Shown here one piece after another: positions 7,799-14,768 of a stretch of 16,940 nt of DNA. Numbering within the stretch: position 1 is the first letter of the stretch; the number at the start of each line of letters is the position of its first letter. The notes below the pieces were generated by a model that made no database searches, was not told the DNA's origin, and worked only from the letters and a program-made list of their open reading frames with translations. The position numbers and the translations under genes are program-made. The DNA is from JANXXV01 sp038230275 (lineage in GTDB: Bacteria > Acidobacteriota > Terriglobia > Bryobacterales > Bryobacteraceae), in NCBI GenBank assembly GCA_038230275.1, contig JBBRNO010000143.1, positions 1 through 16,940 of the forward strand, given 5' to 3'.

Positions 7799-10462
7799 TC
7801 AGTGGCCTTCATGCCTGGCTTGATGGAACCCTTCCAGCATCCAGATATCATTCCTGCTGTGCTTCTCCGTCATCAGGAAACTTTTGCCGTTGGGATTCAG
7901 AGAGAACGTCTGGCCTAAGTCCACCGGGTCCTGGAAGTATGTTTCTGCGTTAATTTTTCGTAGCACCCTCTCCGCCCCCGTCTGCAGATCGATGGAAGAG
8001 AGCAGCGTTTCGCCGCTCACTACACGCATCCCGTAAAGTGTCGACCCGTCCGCCGACCAGGCGTTTCTCTGGTAATGCTCCGGGTTCAACTTTCTGGTGG
8101 TCTTACCATCCGGAGACACCAACGTGAATCCTTTCGCCGTGTTCATGGTGATCCAGTCGCCCTTAGGAGACCAGCGCGGATTCGAGAGGGCCAGCTCACC
8201 CATTTGTCCGTCGATGGCCACCGGCGCTTCGCGTCCGCCCACGCGCGCTTTCGCCAGCCGGACCGAGGTGCCGCTGATTTGCAGGAAGGCGATCCAATTG
8301 CCGTCGGGTGACCAGGTGGGGGCGAATTGGCCGGTGGCCTCGTCCTGAGTCAACGGGACCGCCGCCCCGCCGGAGAGGGGGGAGATCCAGATCGAGTTCT
8401 TCTCCACTGTAGATCGCGTGTAAGCGATGCGGCTGCCATCGGGAGAAAAGGCCAGTCCGGCGGTTAGGGCATCCATGCCATCGGCAAAGTCTCTAGTTCT
8501 AACAATGGGCCTCTCCCATCCGTCCTGCGTGCTCTGCAGCCAGATCTCAAACGGACCGCTGCGATCGGACACGTAGGCGAACTGCATGGCCATGGGAGCC
8601 CAGACCGCGGCGAATTCACGGCGTCTGGTGGCGATTAGCTTGCGCGGCGGATCTTCGTTCAAAGGCACGTCCATGAGGTCGAAATCTTCGTCGACTTCCG
8701 TGTAGGCGATTCGTGAACCGTCGGGGGAAAGACTGGCATGCATCTCATCGCCGATGCCGGTGGTGATTGCGTGAACCAGGCCGCGGCGCGTGTCCGCCAG
8801 CCACAGATGGCCGGATTCATAGCCGAGGGACAAGGAAATGACAGCGCGCTTGGAATCGGGCCACCAAGAGAAAGAACCGATGCGGCCGGTGATTGACGTC
8901 AGGATGCGCTTGGGTGGAGTTTTCCCGCCTTCATTCGGCCAGGGGAGAAGCCAATATTCGGGTGGCCCGTTCGAATGCCGGACGGCGAAGAAGATTTGCG
9001 TTCCGTCGGGCGAGAACTGCAGGAGGGTGCCGCCGAAATAGGTGCCTCCGGCGAAGGGAGCCGGCAAATACCGCTTGGGAGGGGCTCCGGGCGGCGAGGA
9101 AATTTCAACGAAACCGGACTGCAGCTTGTTGGGATCCCGGCGCATCACCGCCAAGGTTTTCCCGTCGGGCGAAATGGAGGCGGCACTGACTCTGGGGAGT
9201 ACCAGTTCTGGCTGGCCTCCAGCGATAGCGACGGAATAGAGGTCTCCATTTCCCAGGAAGTACACGCGAGGTTCCAGGGGATGCCAGAACGGCAGCCGGC
9301 ACTCGATTGTTCCGCGGGTGGTCTGCACGGACATAGCGCTTTGCAGGCTGCGTACCATCAATTGACTGGTTCCGTTCAGCATCGCGGTGTAGAGAATGCT
9401 CTTGCCATCGGGTGACCACACAGGGTTTACTTCGTCGTAGGCTTCGGTGGCGATCGGCGTGAACTTGTGACTGGAGATGTCTGTGGCGTCCGGAATGGTG
9501 ATTCTGGAAAACGCATAGCCCGCAGCCAGGCCGGCGATGGTCAAGATGGTGGCCGGCACCCAGATGGGAATATGCTTCTTCGGCGGCGGCGCTTGCGTGG
9601 CGATGCTGATTTCCGAGGCATGATCGCGCAGGTTCTTCAGGTCGTGAAAGAGATCGATCGTCGCGCCGTAGCGTTCCCGCGGGTCCTTGGCCATGCAGCG
9701 GTCGATAATCCACCGCAGCGGCGGAGGAATCTTGGCGCCGGTTGGAATGGGGGAGGGCTCGTCGGCTAGAACGGCCGACATGGTTTGGACTGTTGTCTCG
9801 CGCAGGAAAGGCTGTTTGCCGGTGACCATCTCATACAGCACTACACCGAAGGAGAACTGATCGGAGCGGTAATCGGAGGCGGCGCCGCGGGCTTGCTCCG
9901 GACTCATGTAATTGGCGGTGCCCATGATGAGGCCAGGCTGCGTGTTCGACATGGCCAATGTTTCGTCGGTGGGCTGGAGGGTGCCGGAGCGGGACTGTTG
10001 CTTGGCCAGTCCAAAATCGAGAATCTTGACCCGGCCGTCGCGGGTGAGCATGATGTTTTCCGGCTTCAGATCGCGGTGGACGATTCCGGCCGCGTGGGCG
10101 GCTGCTATGCCATCGGCCATTTGCGCGGCAAGGTCAAGCAACTTCCTCACCGGAACGGGAGCGCGGGATATCAGTTCGCGCAGGGGCTCGCCTTCCACAA
10201 GTTCAGAGACGATGTAGTGCGTTCCCTGATGCGTACCGACATCGAAGACGGCTACGATGTTCGGATGATTCAAGGCACTGGCTGCCTGGGCCTCCACGGT
10301 GAAACGCTGCTGCAGATTGTCATCCGCGGAGGGCGGAAGAACCTTTATTGCTACGTCGCGGGACAGACGCGAATCGGAGGCACGGAACACTTGCCCCATG
10401 CCTCCGGCGCCCAGTTTGGCGGTAAGCCGGTAGTGGGAAATGGTATCGCCCGTAGTCACCAC
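7799..10462 (-). CDS. Transmembrane Ser/Thr protein kinase with TolB-like beta-propeller sensor
   Basis: Numbered from an ATG at 10492 the frame has 897 residues. I prefer the GTG at 10462 (VVTTGDTISHYRL) because it avoids overlap with the upstream gene and fits the usual start of this family; neither start has a strong ribosome-binding site. The kinase part carries the Gly loop GAGGMG, Lys50 in AIKVL, HRDLKPEN (139-146), DFG (159-161) and SPE (197-199), so it should be active. A basic segment is followed by one membrane helix (about 309-328). The C-terminal half holds many PD40/WD40-like repeats (SPDGKSILY, SPDGSRIAY twice, SPDGNWIAF), forming a periplasmic propeller. This Hanks-type kinase architecture is common in Acidobacteriota. 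The gene follows the enolase pair with a gap of only seven bases, suggesting an operon. Its substrate and ligand are unknown. Confidence 0.9.
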   Translation of the reverse strand: MVTTGDTISHYRLTAKLGAGGMGQVFRASDSRLSRDVAIKVLPPSADDNLQQRFTVEAQAASALNHPNIVAVFDVGTHQGTHYIVSELVEGEPLRELISRAPVPVRKLLDLAAQMADGIAAAHAAGIVHRDLKPENIMLTRDGRVKILDFGLAKQQSRSGTLQPTDETLAMSNTQPGLIMGTANYMSPEQARGAASDYRSDQFSFGVVLYEMVTGKQPFLRETTVQTMSAVLADEPSPIPTGAKIPPPLRWIIDRCMAKDPRERYGATIDLFHDLKNLRDHASEISIATQAPPPKKHIPIWVPATILTIAGLAAGYAFSRITIPDATDISSHKFTPIATEAYDEVNPVWSPDGKSILYTAMLNGTSQLMVRSLQSAMSVQTTRGTIECRLPFWHPLEPRVYFLGNGDLYSVAIAGGQPELVLPRVSAASISPDGKTLAVMRRDPNKLQSGFVEISSPPGAPPKRYLPAPFAGGTYFGGTLLQFSPDGTQIFFAVRHSNGPPEYWLLPWPNEGGKTPPKRILTSITGRIGSFSWWPDSKRAVISLSLGYESGHLWLADTRRGLVHAITTGIGDEMHASLSPDGSRIAYTEVDEDFDLMDVPLNEDPPRKLIATRRREFAAVWAPMAMQFAYVSDRSGPFEIWLQSTQDGWERPIVRTRDFADGMDALTAGLAFSPDGSRIAYTRSTVEKNSIWISPLSGGAAVPLTQDEATGQFAPTWSPDGNWIAFLQISGTSVRLAKARVGGREAPVAIDGQMGELALSNPRWSPKGDWITMNTAKGFTLVSPDGKTTRKLNPEHYQRNAWSADGSTLYGMRVVSGETLLSSIDLQTGAERVLRKINAETYFQDPVDLGQTFSLNPNGKSFLMTEKHSRNDIWMLEGFHQARHEGH

Positions 10463-10469
10463 GCGGTGA

Positions 10470-11780
10470 TTACCACTCGGCCACGGAACCATCCTGATGA
10501 AAGACGCGGGCCATGGGACGGGTGCCGCCGAAAGGATATTTCTTCAGCGATTCTTCTGTCAGGTCGAAGCCCAGGCCGGGCTTGGTGGGCAGCGGGAAGC
10601 GGCCATCCACCATACGCATTACCGGGAAGCCCATCCATTCCTCCCACACCTTTTCATTAGGACCAGGCTGCACGCCGCTGCAAATTTCCTGGATGAGGAA
10701 ATTCGGCATCGCGGCGTCCACATGCAAGCTGGCCATGGCGCCGATGGGGCCTTCGCAGGCGTGCGGCGCCATGACGATGCCGGACGCCTCGGCCATGGCG
10801 GCTACTTTCCAAAGCGCGGTGATGCCGCCGACGTGATTGATGTCGGTTTGCAGGATGTCGACGACTCCCATTTCGATCAGTTCGCGGCAGCCGTAGGCGG
10901 CGATGAGACGCTCCCCGGTAGCAATGGGCGTGGTGGAGCGCTTGGCGATGCGGGCCATTGCCTTTACATTTTCCGGCGGGCAAGGCTCCTCAATGAACAG
11001 CAGGTGCAGCGGTTCCACTTCCTTCACCAGGATAGAGGCTACGCTGGGACTGGTTTTCGCGTGGAAGTCGACGGCGATGTCCAGGTCTGGGCCAAGGTTC
11101 TCCCGCAGCACTTCCATATGCTTGATGGCGCGCTTGATTTTGGCGTGGGTCTCGATGAATTCGTAGTATTCCGGGAGGCCGGCCTTGAAGCAGGAGACGC
11201 CCATTTGAACTGCGGTTTGACGCAACTGCTGTAACTGCTCCGGTGTCCGCGCATTGGTGTGGTAATAGCCGCGAACTCCCTTGGGGTCCACCGGACCACC
11301 CAGCAACTGATAGACGGGCAGACCGAGCACCTTGCCACGGATATCCCACAGGGCCTGATCGATGGCGGAGATGGCGGAGCCCATTACGGGACCGGCGCGG
11401 TAGAAGCTGTGGACGTACATAGACTGCCAGTGATGCTCCACTTGCATGGGGTCGCTGCCAATCAGAAATTCGCGGAAGTCCTGAACGCAGGAGATGACTG
11501 CGGCGGCTTTCCCTTCCAGTGTTCCCTCGCCCCAGCCGATGACTCCGGCGTCGGTTTCGAGTTTGACGAACACGTAAGGGCGGTCAGAGGTGGGCGTGAG
11601 GGAGACGCCGAACACCTTCACGTTGGTGATCTTGATTTTGGAACCTACAGAATGAAAGGCATCGCCGCCGAGCGCGTTTTGGGGCGGTGCGAAGGCGCAG
11701 CCGCAGTCGATTCCAGCGGCGGCATTTTTTGCGGCGAACAGCCCGGCCGCGGCGGCGGAGAACAGATCGCGGCGCTTCAT
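10470..11780 (-). CDS. Enolase-superfamily sugar-acid dehydratase-like protein with Tat-type signal
   Basis: The 436-residue protein starts MKRRDLFSAAAAGLFAAKNA, a twin-arginine-like leader, so the folded enzyme may be exported. The MR/MLE-type fold follows, with an N-terminal lid (about 48-150) and a barrel. Metal ligands are in place: Asp238 in VDFH, Glu264 or 265 in FIEEP and Glu290 in ATGER. Other catalytic residues visible are Asp313 in QTDINHVGGI, His340 in APHACEGPIG, and possibly His240. The pattern resembles D-galactonate dehydratase and related acid-sugar dehydratases, which remove water from aldonic acids, but substrate cannot be assigned. Its ATG overlaps the stop of the upstream paralogue (ATGA), showing translational coupling, and the kinase gene follows at once. 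The extra N-terminus compared with cytoplasmic dehydratases is accounted for by the leader. Confidence 0.87.
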   Translation of the reverse strand: MKRRDLFSAAAAGLFAAKNAAAGIDCGCAFAPPQNALGGDAFHSVGSKIKITNVKVFGVSLTPTSDRPYVFVKLETDAGVIGWGEGTLEGKAAAVISCVQDFREFLIGSDPMQVEHHWQSMYVHSFYRAGPVMGSAISAIDQALWDIRGKVLGLPVYQLLGGPVDPKGVRGYYHTNARTPEQLQQLRQTAVQMGVSCFKAGLPEYYEFIETHAKIKRAIKHMEVLRENLGPDLDIAVDFHAKTSPSVASILVKEVEPLHLLFIEEPCPPENVKAMARIAKRSTTPIATGERLIAAYGCRELIEMGVVDILQTDINHVGGITALWKVAAMAEASGIVMAPHACEGPIGAMASLHVDAAMPNFLIQEICSGVQPGPNEKVWEEWMGFPVMRMVDGRFPLPTKPGLGFDLTEESLKKYPFGGTRPMARVFHQDGSVAEW

Positions 11781-12895
11781 GCCGCACGCTCCGCATATTG
11801 CGCAAGCGCTTGTTCGTTCACGGTAATGCCCAGGCCGGGGCCGGTGGGCAGGGCGGCGTATCCGTCTTTGACGGTTTCAATGCTGCCGCCGGTGATGGAA
11901 GCTCTCATGCGGATGTCCTCTTCGGCTTGTGGCGCCGGTATTTGTTGGATGAAGAAATTGGGCAAGCTGGCCGCCAGTTGGAGCGCGGCTGCGGTGGCGA
12001 TGGGACCGCCATCGTGATAGGGAGCGACCGCTGTGTAGTATGTTTCCGCCATGGCGGCCATGCGGCGGATTTGGGTAATGCCGTTGCGGGCGATGTCCGG
12101 ACGGAGAATGTCCAGCGCGCCCTCGCGCAGCAGATTTTGGAAACCGGTGCCGCTGTGGATGGTGCGTCCGAAACCCAGGGGCGTTACCCGTTCGAGGGCT
12201 AGTTTTTGCAGCGCGGCGATGTTCAGCGACGGGCATGGTTCGTCGAACCAGAGCAGGTGAAAGCGTTCCAGCGCTTCGCAGAGGGTGCCGGCAACTCCGG
12301 GTGAAAGGGCTCCGGCGCCGTCCAGGGCAAAGTCGATATTTTCTCCTCCGGCGGCGCGGAGTCTGTCGAACATTTTTGCGACGCGGCCCGGATGCGTGGC
12401 CTGTCCTTCACGCAGTTGGACCATGAAGGCGCGGTGCCCGTTGGCGGTGGCGTTCTTCAGTGACTGTAGCAGTGCGTCGTCCGAATCCCCGGTGAGCGCG
12501 GTAAGTACCCGCGCCTTGTTTCGAGTGGGCCCGCCTAGTACGCGATAGACCGGGGCTTTGGTGTGCTTGCCTACAATATCCAGCAGCGCCATGTTGACGG
12601 CCGCCTGCATGTTCGCAACCGGGGCCAGTTGGGTGCGGATGATTTCGGTGGCAGTGGCCGGCTTGCCCAGAACAACGGCGGTTGCCTTGGCGACGTCCGC
12701 CGGGGACGCAGCGCCACACTCGCCGTAGCCGGTGATGCCGTCACGGGTTACCAGCTTGACGACAGTATATGACCGGCCCGAAACAGGCTCGCGGATCGGG
12801 AAGGTTTTGAGAGAGACAATTGCCAGAGGCGACGACGAGTTCGCCGAAATCTGCATCGCTGGCATTCTGGAAGCCAGACGGGGATGGATGGGCAT
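11777..12895 (-). CDS. Divergent enolase-superfamily protein lacking one metal ligand
   Basis: The 372-residue protein has the lid domain (about 24-120, ending YRVLGGP) and barrel of the mandelate racemase/muconate lactonizing group. Asp192 (ALDGAG) and Glu219 (FDEP) match the first two metal ligands, and Asp267 (LRPDIARNGI) and His294 (PYHDGG) match the Asp-His dyad. The third ligand, normally Glu in GER, is replaced: the segment reads PLGFGRTIHSG with Phe242 in its place. The Lys of the KxK motif is also absent (AFMVQLREG). It may therefore bind metal differently, have changed chemistry, or be a structural partner of the following paralogue. No export signal is evident. Start codons at 12895, 12862 (M12) and 12856 (M14) are all possible, none with a ribosome-binding site. 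First gene of the three-gene operon. Confidence 0.82.
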   Translation of the reverse strand: MPIHPRLASRMPAMQISANSSSPLAIVSLKTFPIREPVSGRSYTVVKLVTRDGITGYGECGAASPADVAKATAVVLGKPATATEIIRTQLAPVANMQAAVNMALLDIVGKHTKAPVYRVLGGPTRNKARVLTALTGDSDDALLQSLKNATANGHRAFMVQLREGQATHPGRVAKMFDRLRAAGGENIDFALDGAGALSPGVAGTLCEALERFHLLWFDEPCPSLNIAALQKLALERVTPLGFGRTIHSGTGFQNLLREGALDILRPDIARNGITQIRRMAAMAETYYTAVAPYHDGGPIATAAALQLAASLPNFFIQQIPAPQAEEDIRMRASITGGSIETVKDGYAALPTGPGLGITVNEQALAQYAERAA

Positions 12896-12903
12896 TACCG
12901 AAT

Positions 12904-12909
12904 AGTATA
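12904..12909 (-). promoter_or_regulatory. Possible -10 element of the enolase-kinase operon
   Basis: TATACT lies eight bases before the ATG at 12895 on the - strand, so the transcript would start at or near the start codon (leaderless). No convincing -35 was found at 16-18 bases. If translation begins at the later ATGs, the message would instead have a leader of 33-39 bases. Confidence 0.35.
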
Positions 12910-12997
12910 CGATTCGAGGCCCGAAGAACAGCCGGGTACGGACTTATCTAGGCGTGGCAATTCCAGCTGCGGGACCCTTGGAATCGCAGGCCCCTGG

Positions 12998-13249
12998 TTA
13001 AGTGAACAGGTGTTGCTGGCGAGGCCGTGAGCTTGTCGGTAGCAGGGCGACATCGGAGTTCATCCGTACTTTGGCTCCGCGGAAGGCCATGAGGAACTGC
13101 TCGGTCTCCTCCAGGATCGTCATACATCGGGAGCAACTAAGCAAGTGCTCTTCGACTTTGCAACTAGCTTCAGTTGAGAGCCGGTTCAACAGGTACAATT
13201 CGGCGAGATCGGCGATCTCTTCGGGGCAACGTTTTGGTAGGGATAGCAT
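12998..13249 (-). CDS. Small zinc-finger (ZAS/zf-HC2-like) anti-sigma-type protein
   Basis: From the ATG at 13249 the product is 83 residues; an in-frame TTG at 13261 is less likely. Cys8 and the motif His35-x3-Cys39-x2-Cys42 (EEHLLSCSRC) match the zinc-binding anti-sigma domain, in which the finger helix holds an ECF sigma factor. There is no membrane helix, so it would be a soluble version, and the C-terminal 40 residues are unremarkable. No sigma factor gene is adjacent, so the partner is elsewhere or the protein has another role. The gene stands alone between the enolase operon and a decayed receptor gene. Confidence 0.65.
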   Translation of the reverse strand: MLSLPKRCPEEIADLAELYLLNRLSTEASCKVEEHLLSCSRCMTILEETEQFLMAFRGAKVRMNSDVALLPTSSRPRQQHLFT

Positions 13250-13431
13250 AGTAAACAGCAAGACCTATAGCATAGGAGGGACTCTTGCAGTTTACTGGAA
13301 ATCCTTAGTACAGAACAATTAGGATATTCCCTAGATCTATTTTCCAAAATGAAATGTGCGTCCTAATTTAAAGAAATATCCCGGACGCTAGAGCGGCCGA
13401 GGTACGAAGAGGGCAAACAGTTTGCCGGAGC

Positions 13432-13777
13432 TTAAAACGTAAAGCGCAAGCTGCGCAACCGGTTGCGATTCGGATTGTTCTAACTTCGACGATTTCCGAT
13501 GCCTGGCTAATAGACGATTCGATGTCGATCGTGTCCGGTACATTCGGAACTGCCTTGGCGCCGGCGCGTTCCGTGGTCTTCAAGGAACGATGGTGAAAAT
13601 CTCATATCCCGATTCGTTTGTCCTGATCTTTCGTTCCGGGCCGGGACTCTCATTTTTCACCGTGACATTGGCGTTGGGAACGACGGCTCTGGTGACAGCC
13701 TGAACAGAACCGGAAATAGCAAAAAGATCGCTACTCCTGCAAGGATGAGCCCCGTCTATCAGGTTTATCATGAACAT
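13432..13777 (-). pseudogene. Remnant of an Oar-like TonB-dependent receptor (carboxypeptidase-regulatory type)
   Basis: Three frames each carry a recognisable piece, in the right order. 13777-13580 encodes ISGSV, VVPNANVTVKNES, TNESGYEIF, the start of the carboxypeptidase-regulatory-like domain that opens Acidobacteriota Oar-type receptors; it ends prematurely after FTIVP. 13583 onward in a second frame gives KTTERAGAKAVPNVP, TIDIES and EIVEV, the rest of that domain. 13479-13432 in the third frame gives NNPNRNRLRSLRFTF and stop, resembling the C-terminal barrel strand of such receptors. Intact members exceed 1000 residues, so about the whole plug and barrel would be missing. The last piece is short and less certain. 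The flanks 13250-13431 and 13778-13910 hold nothing I recognise. Confidence 0.65.
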
Positions 13778-13910
13778 CAGATGAAAATGAGTTCTCGCTT
13801 ACTGGGTTAAATCATTGAAAGCAATCTATGATTGTCGGTATTTTTAACTATTGGATACAGGAGATTCCGCACCAAAACCGGGAGGGATTGAGAGGGGCTA
13901 GAATAGGGTC

Positions 13911-14687
13911 ATGAGCGACACCTTACGCATTGCGGACCGCGAATTTCACTCCCGGCTTTTCGTAGGAACAGGCAAGTACCGCAGTTTCGAGGAGATGGCC
14001 CGCTGCCACGAGGCATCGGGAGCGGAAGTGGTAACGGTGGCGGTGCGGCGGGTGAACCTGTCCGATAAGAGCAAGGAATCGCTGCTGGACTATATTGACC
14101 GGTCCAAGTTGTTCATTTTGCCCAACACGGCGGCGTGCTACACGGCGGACGAGGCGATCCGGACGGCGCGGCTGGGGCGGGAAGTGGGACTTTCCAACTG
14201 GGTGAAGCTGGAAGTAATTGGCGACGAGGCGACGCTGTTTCCGGATAATGAAGGGTTGCTGGAGGCGACGCGAGTGCTGGCGCGAGAGGGATTTGTGGTC
14301 CTTCCTTATACGACGGACGATTTGATCAATGCGCGAAAATTGATTGATGCGGGTGCGGCGGCGGTGATGCCGCTGGCAGCGCCGATCGGGTCGGGGCTGG
14401 GGATTCAGAATTTGACGAACCTCAAGATTCTGCGGGAGCGCATTACGGAAGTACCGTTGATTGTGGATGCGGGAGTGGGGACGGCCTCGGATGCCGCCAT
14501 CGCGATGGAACTGGGGTATGACGGCATTTTGATGAATACGGCGATTGCCGCGGCCGACGACGCAGTGATGATGGCGCGGGCGATGAAGAGCGGGGTGGAG
14601 GCGGGGCGTTTAGCATTCCGCGCGGGGCGGATGGGGAAGAAGCTTTATGCCTCAGCCAGCAGTCCGGTGGACGGAGTAGTCAGGTAG
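13911..14687 (+). CDS. thiG: Thiazole synthase ThiG
   Basis: The 258-residue protein matches ThiG over its full length. ThiG builds the thiazole phosphate of thiamine from 1-deoxy-D-xylulose 5-phosphate, dehydroglycine and the sulfur of ThiS thiocarboxylate, in the cytoplasm. The Schiff-base lysine is Lys99 in NWVKLEVIGD. LFVGTGKY (16-23), ILPNTAAC and the phosphate-binding PLAAPIGSGLGI are also typical, as is IVDAGVGTASDAA. ThiS, ThiF, ThiH or ThiO, ThiE and ThiC are not in the window. I see no TPP riboswitch motif upstream. TAGAAT (13899-13904) lies six bases before the ATG, and AGGG is too close to act as a normal ribosome-binding site, so the message may be leaderless. Confidence 0.95.
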   Translation: MSDTLRIADREFHSRLFVGTGKYRSFEEMARCHEASGAEVVTVAVRRVNLSDKSKESLLDYIDRSKLFILPNTAACYTADEAIRTARLGREVGLSNWVKLEVIGDEATLFPDNEGLLEATRVLAREGFVVLPYTTDDLINARKLIDAGAAAVMPLAAPIGSGLGIQNLTNLKILRERITEVPLIVDAGVGTASDAAIAMELGYDGILMNTAIAAADDAVMMARAMKSGVEAGRLAFRAGRMGKKLYASASSPVDGVVR

Positions 14688-14768
14688 GCGACTATTCACA
14701 CCGAGGGCTAAAGGCCTGCCCAACTGCCATCACTATAACTAGTCACATCCCTGCCGATATGTTTCCCC

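Noticed and set aside
7570..7953. Open frame on the + strand between the PEP-CTERM gene and the kinase
   Set aside because: It overlaps the kinase 3' end, has no ribosome-binding site and no recognisable protein features.
9785..10660. Long + strand open frame opposite the kinase and enolase genes
   Set aside because: It is antisense to conserved kinase motifs on the - strand and its product shows no family features.
13778..13910. TPP riboswitch upstream of thiG
   Set aside because: The conserved CTGAGA and ACCTGA-type core with its helices was not found; a lone TGAGA is not enough.
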